In this document: positions 51,908 to 61,291 of the stretch, piece by piece
How positions within the stretch are numbered: position 1 is the first letter of the stretch
Layout: each line of letters starts with the position of its first letter
Assembly: GCA_021739695.1 (NCBI GenBank)
Contig: JAIPBM010000001.1
Location: 234,117-298,116, forward strand
Length of the DNA stretch: 64,000 bases
Direction of reading: 5' to 3'
Source of the DNA: Flavobacteriales bacterium
Lineage (GTDB): Bacteria > Bacteroidota > Bacteroidia > UBA10329
Translations under genes and position numbers: made by a program
Notes under the pieces: generated by a model
Databases searched by the model: none
The model's input: the letters and a program-made list of their open reading frames with translations, nothing else
Told to the model about the DNA's origin: nothing

Positions 51908-54900
51908 ATGAAACGCACTTTACTAATCATTCCCCTGTTATTTATCTTCTTGAATGTCCTTGGTCAGAATTGGCTAAAAGGAACCGGAGGTGCCGGAAAT
52001 GACGAGGCATTGGACATAACTTCTAACGGTCAAGGAGGGTTCCTCGTTTCTGGGTTTTTCTCTTACAGCACTGACTTTAATGGAACCGTATTGAACTCTC
52101 TTGGTGAAATTGATGCCTTCGTTGCACAAACCAATCCGCAGGGTGAAATAAGTTGGGTAAAGCAGTTCGGTGGAACGGGGAGTGATGCTGCCTACGCCAA
52201 CGACATTGACGCGAGTGGTAACATTTTCGTGTCAGGTTATTTCTCTGGCACGATGACAGTGGATGGAACAACCCTTAACTCAAACAGTGGTTCGCAGGAT
52301 GTATTCCTCGCCAAACTCGACCCAACGGGAAACCTCCTTTGGATAAAGACCTTTGGAGGTTTTGATCACGACTTTGTTTATGACCTGGCGGTCGATCAGG
52401 CAGGAAACGCCATCATTACCGGAAACTTCAAAGGAACGATCACGGTTGGTTCAAATACCTACAATTCGGTCATTGATCCTGAAGACAACGAGCCCTCCTA
52501 CGACATCTTTGTGGTGAAATACGATGCATCAGGGAATGTCCTTTGGTCAAAAAACGGGCAAGCGAACCATGACGACCGTGGAACGGGCCTGGCGGTAAAC
52601 AGCAACAACGAGATTGCGCTGATAGGTCAGTTCTCCGACACGCTCACCCTAACCAACATTTATCCCAACCAAGTTTACAACTCGGGTTTTGTGATGATGT
52701 TCGATTCCGATGGTGATGAGATGTGGATGCGAAAAATGAGTGCGAGCATGTGCATTCCTTACGATATCGTGTTCTATCAGGATTCACTGATGTACATAAC
52801 TGGAGATTTCACGGGACAACTTGCCATTTTCACAACCCCACTGACCACCACAAACTCACCCTATCTGAGCAAGTTATTTCTGACGAAGATGAACACACAA
52901 GGGGATGTGCTATGGCTTGAAAACGATGGTTCTGACACCCAAGTAAGTTCGCGCGCGGTTGATGTCGATGCCAGTGGAAATGCTTACATCACTGGCTATT
53001 TCAAATGTCGGATGGATGAATATTCCCAACAATATGGTGATGGCGTGTTCTATTCGGCCGACCGCAGAGACGTTTTCGTGACGCAATATTCTTCAACCGG
53101 AACACGAAATTGGGAACGGCAGTTCGGTGGACCCGGAGATGATGTGGCTTGGGATATGGTAATTCAAGGAACGCAGCCAATTGTTGTTGGAGCATTTTCC
53201 AAGTACTTCCATGCGCCTAATAGCGGCAGCTTCTTGTCAACAGGTTGGACAACAGATCAGCCGCTGTTTTTACCTAACAGCCCTTCTATGAACTATTGTA
53301 CAGACACGCATTATGGTTCTTTCGCTACCATCGAAAGCACTGGCCAACAGGACATACTAATCGCCAAACCAGTAGATCTGAGTAGACAACCCTACGACTA
53401 TTTCAGCAGGAACGGCACCAACTGTGACCGCGATTTTCTGACGCCATGCATCAATGGCACCTGTCCCGACACGATTCAAAGCTGCGAACTTGTTGGTCTT
53501 GAATATGAATCTGTTACAGGTTCGAACGGGTTTATTGGTCCTACTTACAATTTCCTCTGGTCAACTGGTAGCACAGCCACAGCCATTGGCGGACTTGGAT
53601 CGGGCACATATTGGCTTCAAGTGAGCAGAGATGACAATTGCTATTCAAATTCAGATTCTGTTGTGGTTATCGTTCATGACATCCCAAATGCACCATTGAT
53701 CTCTGACGATGTTGTAGTGAACACGGAAGCAGCTTCGCCTGATCGAATTTTCGTTTGTTACCCAGATAGCGTTCATCTGAGCATGAGCGGAATCGATACG
53801 ATCAATAATCTTTATGGCTGGTCTTGGTCTTCTAGCCTTATTCAACATCCTTTTTTAGACACAACGATTACCACGTCCGGATTGTACACGGCACATCATC
53901 AATCTCCCGCAGGGTGCGAAACAGCAACGGATGTTCTTGTTCACATTGACGATTGGGCAAATGAAGATACGCTCGACCCTCACATTCTGGTGGGGACTTC
54001 AACTTATGATCTCTCACAGACAGATACGCTCATCGCTTGTTCCGGAGACATGATCCAATACTTGGTCATCGATAGTTCCCACTATCAAACAGTAGGACTG
54101 TCCATGCCGTATTTTTCCTCTGATTGGAGTATTAGTTTTCCCGACATCCCTTCTTCAATGACTTATTTCGACTGGTACGAAAATGAAACAGGAGACCTTG
54201 ACACTTGGATGATGGGAAATTCATTTGAAGCCACGGAATCAACTTGGGTCATACTTGACGTTGAGCTGACCGACCATTGCAATGGCGACACCTCCACCTA
54301 CATCCTTCATCATGAGTTCTATCTGGACGTGACAAATTTCAACACGCAGGAATATGGCAATCATCGCATCTGTCCGGGGGATACACTACAAATTGGCGTT
54401 AACGGAGGTGCCTTTTACCATTGGACGGGTCCGGCCATCATTAGCCCAGATACATTGAACTCGATTACGGTAAACAGTGCTGGCACCTATGAATGGACAA
54501 CTTCTGTGCTCACTCCTTCTGGAAGCACTTGTAGCGAATCCGATACCTTCCGCATCCGCAATTTGGAGGCCCCAGACATTACTATGGTTCCGTCAAACGG
54601 AGTGATCTGTCCCAATGATTCTGTGCAGATGACCGCACCTCCTGGCAGCAATTATCAATGGATAGGCCCCAATAATGCCGTTGTGGGTTCCGTCCAGACC
54701 ATTTGGGCAAATACTCCTGGTTTCTATTTCTGTGAAATGGTAAACACAGGTGGTTGCTTTCTGATTTCAAACGAAGTTGAGGTGCGCGGGTTCAACACTC
54801 CATACATCTCGGCTGAACCGCAACAGACCATTTGCGAAGGCGGAACCGTTACACTGACCGTATTTGCAAATGAAGGCTCAATTTTGGATTGGCCCTCACC

Positions 54901-57139
54901 ATTGGTTGACGGTCTAACAGAACAGGATATCTATCAGGCCGGATATTATGAAGTAACGGCCTCTTTCTGTGGTATCACTGATACACTGGGAATCACCGTA
55001 ATTGATGTTTCTCCAGAAGTCAATCTGAACATTGCTGGATACGACACTATCTGTGCAAGCGAATTATTGGAAGTGCACGCCCCTTCGGGTTACTATTCCT
55101 ATGAGTGGAACACTGGGTCACAAGATGTGGAGATTGAGATCACCCAATCGGGCATGTATTTTCTGACCGCAGAGAATTTTGACGGGTGTATCGGTCATTC
55201 CGATACCCTGTATGTGGAGGTGCTTCCTGCGCCTGAACCGCCAACATTGTCAGACACCACCATTTGTCTTGGGGGAACAGCCATTTCCTATGTTCAAAGC
55301 AGCGGCCAACCCGTCTATTGGTTCACTCAACAAATGGATTCACTTGGAATCTTTTCGTCCATCACCACCGATTCGGTAACAGCAAGCTTCTCGTATTATG
55401 CTGCGCATTTCAATGGCGCGTGTTTCAGCGTATTGGACACGGCCTCAATCAATCTTTTCCAAGGAGTTGCACCGCCATTGATTTTAGGTTCAACCACGCT
55501 TTGTCCTGGAGACTTGTTGCAATTAAGTACCGATTCATCTCAAACGCTCAGTTACTCGTGGCTATTGCCCGATTCAACATTCGTAAATGGAACGGAATTG
55601 GGTCTATCGGCACCCGATTCGGGTATCTACACGCTTTTTGCGGAACATCCGGTTTGTGGCGTCCAAACAGTAAGTGAATATGTCCAATTGGTCACTGCTT
55701 CCGATTTTTCCATTGTGTTTTCGATGGGCGATTCGCTCAACTGTCTTGGCGATTCTGTTTGGCTGGTTCTACCCGGTTCTTTCTCTGAATTATCATGGCT
55801 TCCTTACCAATCACCGTTAGATTCAATTCTGATCCTAGAGAATTCCGAAGTCTGGGCTTCTGTGGTCGACACGAACGGTTGCGGACTGAACACAGATACA
55901 GTGCATGTTCAGTTTCAAGCGCCACCATCAGCACTAGCGTTGCCGCATGATACAATCTGCCAAGGAGAAACCGCTATACTTAACGTGAATTCGATCAATA
56001 TACTGCTGCTTGACGATGGGCAGAATCAAAGTGTGATAACAAGTCCATTTGAATCGGACATCATAGCATCTGACACAGCCTATATTTTTCTTTTTGCCGA
56101 TTCTGTAGGATGTCTTTCTCCTCCCATGAATTGGCAAATATCCGCAACTCAAGTTCCTGGAACGTTGGAAATTTCTGGAGACACCTCGCTTTGCGAAGGG
56201 GAACAACTTCAACTGAGTGTTTCTCCTTCGAACTTAGGAATCATTGTGTTCTTCGATGAATTCTCAGATACATTAGGCGTAGCCTCCAACGGACAATTGC
56301 AGATAAACAATGTTTCGGATGGAAACCCTGCAGGAGGTGCTTACGCCATCTTGGAAATTGATGGCTGCACGGTTCAATCGGCCTTTTTGGAGATCAATGT
56401 TCTTCCGCTGCCGGACGACCCAAATCTTATCATAGTAGGCAACGGATGTCCAGAGGACACGGTTCTCGTTTACGCTTCGGATTCTACCAGCCTAGACCAT
56501 TTTTGGATTGGCCCAAACGGGTTCAGTTCCACAGAAACGATTCTTGTGTTCGACCCTATAGAAGCAAATGAGCAAGGAACTTATTCGCTCCGTATTGAAC
56601 AAAATAGTTGTTCTTCGGATACGAGTTCTATCGAAATTGCCATTGCTCCTGTTCCTGATGTTGAACTGATTCCCGATACGGTCATCTGCTTCGGAGATAT
56701 TCTTGACTTGATATTAGATCACTCATATGATCAGGTCCTTTGGTCAACCAATGAAACGGGCGAAATCATCTCCGTATCAGATTCTGGCATTTACTGGGTA
56801 ACCGTTACTAACGAATTCGGTTGTTGGAATTCGGACACGACCATTGTCGAAACGGTGACGTGTAATTTGATCACGTCCAATATTATTACTCCAAACGGTG
56901 ATGGTTACAATGACGTGTTCAAATTGGAAGCCGAAGGCTTGGTAGAGGTTCACGTCAAAATCTTCTCTCGATTTGGAAAGCTCATTTACGAATGGCGGAC
57001 ACTTGATGGTGCTTGGGATGGAACCACGCAGGATACCAGGCTGAATGTTTCAGATGGCACCTACTATTTTGTAGGAAACTACTTGGATGTTTCGGGAGAG
57101 TACGGCACCAAGAAAGGCTACATCCAAGTAATTCGTTGA
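51908..57139 (+). CDS. Giant secreted T9SS type B protein with SBBP-like propeller repeats
   Basis: 1743 residues from MKRTLLIIPLLFIFLNVLGQ, which starts the signal peptide; a longer frame is not needed. Residues ~20-460 contain SBBP/propeller-like repeats (DASGNIFVSGYFSGTMTVDG, DQAGNAIITGNFKGTITVG, DASGNAYITGYFK). Residues ~500-1640 are a chain of Ig/PKD-like units, each with a recurring DTICxGE-type opening and paired Cys. The end (ITSNIITPNGDGYNDVFKLEAEG to KKGYIQVIR) is a CHU_C gliding-associated / T9SS type B signal. It is likely a cell-surface adhesin or surface filament. A TTTG-N21-TAATTTG (51860-51891) may be its promoter. Confidence 0.9.
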   Translation: MKRTLLIIPLLFIFLNVLGQNWLKGTGGAGNDEALDITSNGQGGFLVSGFFSYSTDFNGTVLNSLGEIDAFVAQTNPQGEISWVKQFGGTGSDAAYANDIDASGNIFVSGYFSGTMTVDGTTLNSNSGSQDVFLAKLDPTGNLLWIKTFGGFDHDFVYDLAVDQAGNAIITGNFKGTITVGSNTYNSVIDPEDNEPSYDIFVVKYDASGNVLWSKNGQANHDDRGTGLAVNSNNEIALIGQFSDTLTLTNIYPNQVYNSGFVMMFDSDGDEMWMRKMSASMCIPYDIVFYQDSLMYITGDFTGQLAIFTTPLTTTNSPYLSKLFLTKMNTQGDVLWLENDGSDTQVSSRAVDVDASGNAYITGYFKCRMDEYSQQYGDGVFYSADRRDVFVTQYSSTGTRNWERQFGGPGDDVAWDMVIQGTQPIVVGAFSKYFHAPNSGSFLSTGWTTDQPLFLPNSPSMNYCTDTHYGSFATIESTGQQDILIAKPVDLSRQPYDYFSRNGTNCDRDFLTPCINGTCPDTIQSCELVGLEYESVTGSNGFIGPTYNFLWSTGSTATAIGGLGSGTYWLQVSRDDNCYSNSDSVVVIVHDIPNAPLISDDVVVNTEAASPDRIFVCYPDSVHLSMSGIDTINNLYGWSWSSSLIQHPFLDTTITTSGLYTAHHQSPAGCETATDVLVHIDDWANEDTLDPHILVGTSTYDLSQTDTLIACSGDMIQYLVIDSSHYQTVGLSMPYFSSDWSISFPDIPSSMTYFDWYENETGDLDTWMMGNSFEATESTWVILDVELTDHCNGDTSTYILHHEFYLDVTNFNTQEYGNHRICPGDTLQIGVNGGAFYHWTGPAIISPDTLNSITVNSAGTYEWTTSVLTPSGSTCSESDTFRIRNLEAPDITMVPSNGVICPNDSVQMTAPPGSNYQWIGPNNAVVGSVQTIWANTPGFYFCEMVNTGGCFLISNEVEVRGFNTPYISAEPQQTICEGGTVTLTVFANEGSILDWPSPLVDGLTEQDIYQAGYYEVTASFCGITDTLGITVIDVSPEVNLNIAGYDTICASELLEVHAPSGYYSYEWNTGSQDVEIEITQSGMYFLTAENFDGCIGHSDTLYVEVLPAPEPPTLSDTTICLGGTAISYVQSSGQPVYWFTQQMDSLGIFSSITTDSVTASFSYYAAHFNGACFSVLDTASINLFQGVAPPLILGSTTLCPGDLLQLSTDSSQTLSYSWLLPDSTFVNGTELGLSAPDSGIYTLFAEHPVCGVQTVSEYVQLVTASDFSIVFSMGDSLNCLGDSVWLVLPGSFSELSWLPYQSPLDSILILENSEVWASVVDTNGCGLNTDTVHVQFQAPPSALALPHDTICQGETAILNVNSINILLLDDGQNQSVITSPFESDIIASDTAYIFLFADSVGCLSPPMNWQISATQVPGTLEISGDTSLCEGEQLQLSVSPSNLGIIVFFDEFSDTLGVASNGQLQINNVSDGNPAGGAYAILEIDGCTVQSAFLEINVLPLPDDPNLIIVGNGCPEDTVLVYASDSTSLDHFWIGPNGFSSTETILVFDPIEANEQGTYSLRIEQNSCSSDTSSIEIAIAPVPDVELIPDTVICFGDILDLILDHSYDQVLWSTNETGEIISVSDSGIYWVTVTNEFGCWNSDTTIVETVTCNLITSNIITPNGDGYNDVFKLEAEGLVEVHVKIFSRFGKLIYEWRTLDGAWDGTTQDTRLNVSDGTYYFVGNYLDVSGEYGTKKGYIQVIR

Positions 57140-57174
57140 CGATTAATTTCTGCTCTTCATATTATTGACTGAAT

Positions 57175-57182
57175 TACCTTTG
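57175..57182 (+). promoter_or_regulatory. -7 element (TACCTTTG) of the tRNA-Leu gene
   Basis: Exact TAnnTTTG match ending 6 bases before the mature tRNA 5' end, the expected place for a start at or just before the tRNA. Confidence 0.5.
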
Positions 57183-57188
57183 CGGCAT

Positions 57189-57270
57189 GCCCGGATGGCG
57201 GAATTGGTAGACGCGCACGTTTCAGGTGCGTGTGCCGTAAGGCGTGTGGGTTCGACTCCCACTTCGGGCA
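57189..57270 (+). tRNA. tRNA-Leu (CAG anticodon)
   Basis: 82 bases. Acceptor GCCCGGA pairs with TTCGGGC (one G-T), discriminator A. D-loop contains GGCGGAATTGGTAGAC. Anticodon stem CACGT/GCGTG with loop TTCAGGT, anticodon CAG. A class II variable arm (TGCCGTAAGGCG) and T arm GTGGG-TTCGACT-CCCAC follow. CCA is not encoded. Confidence 0.95.
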
Positions 57271-57284
57271 CGTTTTGAACAACG

Positions 57285-57310
57285 GAATGGGGATAATGCT
57301 ATCCCCATTC
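57285..57310 (+). terminator. Hairpin after tRNA-Leu, probable terminator
   Basis: GAATGGGGATA (57285-57295), loop ATGC, TATCCCCATTC (57300-57310): a perfect 11-bp stem 14 bases after the tRNA, followed by an imperfect T-rich stretch (CATTTTGACCTTTTCC). Confidence 0.6.
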
Positions 57311-57390
57311 TGCATTTTGACCTTTTCCTTTTCCATAATATCGTACTGCGCAAATTCGTTTTTGTGGCGCAAACACTTAATTGACACGAT

Positions 57391-58053
57391 ATGAAAAGGT
57401 CAATCATCACATTAGCAGTTACTGGTTTCATTTGTTTTTCAGCAACCGCTCAAGACAAGGAAAAGAAATCGAAGATCGTTCGCTTCAGCAACATTACCGA
57501 AGCCTCAGTTGGGTTTCAAATGGGCGAAACCACTCAGATAACCTCCTTCTCTGAAGGCGAAACAGAAGTAGATGTGGCAGGGCACAAGATGCCTGCGCCA
57601 AGACTCGCTTCTTCCTTCGGTATGTTGGTTGGCGATATTCTCTACTTAGGCCCAGGAGCTGCTTACACCTTTCAGCCAAAGGACAGCCACAACCAGCAGG
57701 AGCACCAGATTGACATATTCGGACAGTGCCGACTCAATTTTGCCAACGGCCGTGTTAGGCCATTTGCCGATTTCAAAGGCGGTTATCACTTTGCAACATT
57801 GGACCAGGTAGATCAAGCATTAGACCCCGACTGGTACAAATGGGATGGCTTTTTTCTTGAACCAGCGCTTGGTATCTCTTTCAAACTGGGCGGTCATGCC
57901 TTGCTCAACACTTCGCTTGGCTATCAGTTCGTCAATGCAGGAAACCGCATAGAGCAGACCATTATGGATGAGAATGGAACTCCGTTGGTGAATGCAGCCA
58001 TGAACGAGAAATACCATCGCTTTCTGCTAAGCTTCGGCTTCACCTTCATGTAG
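57391..58053 (+). CDS. Predicted outer-membrane beta-barrel protein, function unknown
   Basis: 220 residues. Signal peptide 1-21 (FSATAQDK). Strand-like segments of Gly and aromatic residues (EASVGFQMGETTQI, GAAYTFQPKD, QIDIFGQCRLNF, FADFKGGYHFAT, LEPALGISFKLGGHALLNTSLGYQFV) end in HRFLLSFGFTFM, as in small outer-membrane barrels. I do not recognise a named family. Convergent with the metallophosphatase gene, 3 bases between stops. Confidence 0.7.
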   Translation: MKRSIITLAVTGFICFSATAQDKEKKSKIVRFSNITEASVGFQMGETTQITSFSEGETEVDVAGHKMPAPRLASSFGMLVGDILYLGPGAAYTFQPKDSHNQQEHQIDIFGQCRLNFANGRVRPFADFKGGYHFATLDQVDQALDPDWYKWDGFFLEPALGISFKLGGHALLNTSLGYQFVNAGNRIEQTIMDENGTPLVNAAMNEKYHRFLLSFGFTFM

Positions 58054-58056
58054 CAG

Positions 58057-58764
58057 TCAATCTATGTTCCGTTGCTTGTACAGCTTCCGACTGTCCAGGT
58101 CGTAGCAGAGCAATCGGCCATAATCCTTACCCAAATAGGTGTGCGAACACCCATTATCTAGGCAGATAAATGGAGCGTCTGTTTCGATGGCCGTTTTGAT
58201 CTTGGATATCTTGGTGGGCGTGTGACCGAAAAAAATGGTCTTGCCATTGAGTTTCTGCTCAACCTTGAAATTCCGAATCCAAACCATGGCATGCAGATCG
58301 GTAAGCGGCTTCTCTATTTGAACATTGAGTCCTGCGTGAACGAGGTAAAACCCATCCAACTCATAGTAATAAGGAAGCCTGCGTAGAAAGCGAAAAATCC
58401 GTTTGCGGATTAGCTGCTCTTTATTCAGCAGATTGAGCGAGTTGCGCGATTTGAGCAGCATCCGCAATTCTTCCGGTTGGTTTTGGATGATGTGAAGCAC
58501 CGTTTCCTCGTGGTTTCCCATCAATGGATAAACGTTGTAGCCTTCGTCTTCCAACCTGAGCACATGATCGATCACTTCTTTGCTGCGCGGACCGCGATTG
58601 ATGAAATCGCCCAGCAGAAAGAGTTGATCATCGTGATTGAGTTGCACTTTTTCGAGCAAACTGATGAAGGTATTGGCACAACCGTGAATGTCGGTTATGA
58701 CCAAACGCCTGCCGCCATTCTTTGGCGGTTTCACTTTCATTCCAATAGTGCCGAGGGGTAACAT
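58057..58764 (-). CDS. Metallophosphoesterase (PPP-type serine/threonine or diadenosine phosphatase)
   Basis: 235 residues. Metal ligands: DIHGC, GDFINRG (the usual GDxxDRG with Asn for the second Asp), GNHEE and two His in HAGLNVQ and FFGHTPT. The fold fits bacterial PPP phosphatases; the substrate could be a phosphoprotein or Ap4A. ATG at 58764 overlaps the upstream stop by 1 base (TGATG), which supports this start and coupling to the DUF5686 gene; MKVKPPK at 58740 is an alternative. Confidence 0.88.
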   Translation of the reverse strand: MLPLGTIGMKVKPPKNGGRRLVITDIHGCANTFISLLEKVQLNHDDQLFLLGDFINRGPRSKEVIDHVLRLEDEGYNVYPLMGNHEETVLHIIQNQPEELRMLLKSRNSLNLLNKEQLIRKRIFRFLRRLPYYYELDGFYLVHAGLNVQIEKPLTDLHAMVWIRNFKVEQKLNGKTIFFGHTPTKISKIKTAIETDAPFICLDNGCSHTYLGKDYGRLLCYDLDSRKLYKQRNID

Positions 58765-61157
58765 CAGAGCCCGAGCTTCATGCTGATTTTGAACGCAAGA
58801 TTGTCAAATTGGTCGGAAAACGCGTATGCTCCGTAACGATAAAAAATACCGCCACCGATTCCGATCAAATTGACCTTGATAATGTCCTCTATCACCAAGC
58901 CTGTTTCCAGGTATCCGTTGTGCATGTCTTCAATGGTAAGCCCTGTGTGCAATTGCGGTTTGGTGAGCCATCCGATGCCGAAACTATTGACCCAATGAAA
59001 CTCCGGGCGCATCCATTTGATGCCGGTTTTCAGCGAACCGAAATTGTGGCGCTGATGCAAGGCGATCTGAATCTGATTGAGGAATTCGTTGGGGCGCATG
59101 GTTTCAAATGAATTGGGAGAGAACACCGTAATGTCCTGAAAGTTGGCGCGAGGCGTATACATTTTCAGATATGGAACGGGGGTCGATGTCCAACCGGCAC
59201 TCAATTGCCAATGCTCCATCCCGAATTTTCGGATGCGGAATTTGCCCTGCAGCCTCAGATCGGCCTTCCAATAATCATAATCGGACGATAGGATTCCTTT
59301 CAGGCCTTTGGTTACGGTTGCCCAAAGGATAAGGGCTCCTTTGTCTTGAATGATTTCGCGATTGCCCAAGCGCATTTTCTTTTCGAAAGGTGCAAAACGG
59401 AATCCTGCACGGATCTCTGCAAACTGATACTTGTTTATGCTATCGGTGGTAGCCTCGGGCACGTAGCGATAATCGTGTTTGCTTTCTGCGTCCTGATGCC
59501 TGAATTGCGCCTCAAAATGCCAGCCTCGCAAGGGATTTATACGCACACCTGCATTCCAGCCGTTCATCAGGTCCATGCGTTGCACGGTCAGGTCGCGGTA
59601 CATCTCGCCCAGCGACAGATTATCGCTCACCAAAAACTCCTGTGCCCCAATTTCGCTCACATCGTGGTAATAGGCTCCAAGCAATTGCAGTCCCAAATTC
59701 CTGTGAAGCGTAAACGCGGCATCGCCTCCATATTTCACTTCCTTATCCTTGAAACCATAGGCCACATACGCGCCAAAATTGGCCCACTTGATGAGATCGG
59801 GAGCGGTGTGCATGCCTACGCCCAAACGGAAACCTTCGTAATCATTGAAATCGATGATCTTATCCAGATCGAGTTCTATTGGCCCAATGGGGAAGCGCCC
59901 TGTTGCTGCCGCAATCAACAGTTTGATGCGCTTTTCCAACTTCAGTTCCTTGCCCAAACTATCTATTACATGGTAAGTTCGAAGCTCCTTATCGGTTAGC
60001 GGGGCTTCTCGCTCGGCATTCCAATAGGCAGAGTCTTTCTTGTGCGCTTTGGAATCGAGTTCCAAAGTGTTTGAACTGATGTCGGTGGCGCGCACCTTCT
60101 CATCCAGATTCACTTCCCGATTGTAGGTGGTGCCAATTCCTTTGATGTTGAACCCGCCCAGGTTCAGACCCATCATTTTAAAATCGGTATTGAGCTGTGT
60201 GGGAAACCATGTCCTGTCCTCCAACTTCTCGTATTTGTGCTGGATCTTGATCTCCATGCCTTGGCCATCTACCACATTGGCCGATGCGTTCATCAAAGCC
60301 ATATCGGTCATGTTGATGTGCAATTGCCCTTGCAAGGCATCGAACTTCTTTCCTTTTTTAGGTTGATAACTGATGATGATGACAGTGTCCTGATCCACCA
60401 TCAGCGTGTCTTCAATATTGAAGAAATAGTTGTTCCAACTGTTTGGGCTGATAGGGCCGAGAAAGGCCTGCTGCCCCAAGGAGAAATAATCTTTGTAGAA
60501 GGAGAACGATTGCATCTGACTGGCCAGCATGGCAAACTGCGGATTCTTCATGCCCGAAAAGCGCGTGGCTTCCACATTATCGGTGAATTTGCCGTTGCGG
60601 AACTTGCGTTCGTACACATTTTCCGACATCATGATGTGCTGCTTTTGCAAGAGGTTGCGAATGGCCACCAGCATGGTGTCTTCTGCCGAGCGCTTGTTGG
60701 TAATGGCCGTGTCTTCGTCCAGAGTGAAGATCGTTTTCTCGTATGCCTTGTAAGAGAAAAACGGCAGATTGGCAGGGTCGTTCTCCTTGCGGTTCTTGAC
60801 CACATTTTTGATAATGCGATCGGCCGGATTCTCTCCAGGCAGAATGGTTACCTCCGCCAGCTGTGTGTTCGATCGCGGAAGCTTGAAAACCAAGGAATCG
60901 GCCACATTGGAAACCGGAAAACTGCGTGTTTGATACCCGATGTATTTGATGCGCACATGCGAAACAGGAACCCTTGCCTCCACTTTAAAGAAACCGTTGA
61001 GGTCGGTGGTGGTGCCGCGCGGACCATCATTGAGCACCACATGCGCAAACACCAAAGGCTCATTCGTAAGGCTGTCTCGCACAAAGCCTTTGATGAGCTG
61101 CTGCGCATCAGCACATTGGGATATGACCAGAAAAAACGTGAACCAAAACAGCCTCAT
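58764..61157 (-). CDS. DUF5686 protein with carboxypeptidase-regulatory domain
   Basis: 797 residues from MRLFWFTFFLVISQ, the signal peptide (ending CADAQ). CarboxypepD_reg domain (~20-100, GFVRDSLTNEPLVFAHVVLNDGPRGTTTDLNGFFKVEA), a conserved middle (ADRIIKNVVKNRKENDPANLPFFSYKAYEKTIF) and a long C-terminal outer-membrane barrel (~430-797) define the DUF5686 family. The function of the family is unknown; surface or outer-membrane location is inferred. It is coupled to the metallophosphatase gene by a 1-base overlap. Confidence 0.88.
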   Translation of the reverse strand: MRLFWFTFFLVISQCADAQQLIKGFVRDSLTNEPLVFAHVVLNDGPRGTTTDLNGFFKVEARVPVSHVRIKYIGYQTRSFPVSNVADSLVFKLPRSNTQLAEVTILPGENPADRIIKNVVKNRKENDPANLPFFSYKAYEKTIFTLDEDTAITNKRSAEDTMLVAIRNLLQKQHIMMSENVYERKFRNGKFTDNVEATRFSGMKNPQFAMLASQMQSFSFYKDYFSLGQQAFLGPISPNSWNNYFFNIEDTLMVDQDTVIIISYQPKKGKKFDALQGQLHINMTDMALMNASANVVDGQGMEIKIQHKYEKLEDRTWFPTQLNTDFKMMGLNLGGFNIKGIGTTYNREVNLDEKVRATDISSNTLELDSKAHKKDSAYWNAEREAPLTDKELRTYHVIDSLGKELKLEKRIKLLIAAATGRFPIGPIELDLDKIIDFNDYEGFRLGVGMHTAPDLIKWANFGAYVAYGFKDKEVKYGGDAAFTLHRNLGLQLLGAYYHDVSEIGAQEFLVSDNLSLGEMYRDLTVQRMDLMNGWNAGVRINPLRGWHFEAQFRHQDAESKHDYRYVPEATTDSINKYQFAEIRAGFRFAPFEKKMRLGNREIIQDKGALILWATVTKGLKGILSSDYDYWKADLRLQGKFRIRKFGMEHWQLSAGWTSTPVPYLKMYTPRANFQDITVFSPNSFETMRPNEFLNQIQIALHQRHNFGSLKTGIKWMRPEFHWVNSFGIGWLTKPQLHTGLTIEDMHNGYLETGLVIEDIIKVNLIGIGGGIFYRYGAYAFSDQFDNLAFKISMKLGL

Positions 61158-61291
61158 GGCCACAAAAGAAAGCAAATTGGTCATGGCTACAATTGTCTCA
61201 TCCAAATACCAACAAAACGCAACTGTAACCGATGTCACCATGGGTTCGGAAAACATGTGGAACCTTTAGAATTACATCAACAGAACCAATC

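Noticed and set aside
57189..57270. tRNA-Leu as an integration site of a mobile element
   Set aside because: No integrase, no direct repeat of the tRNA 3' end, and ordinary housekeeping-type genes follow.
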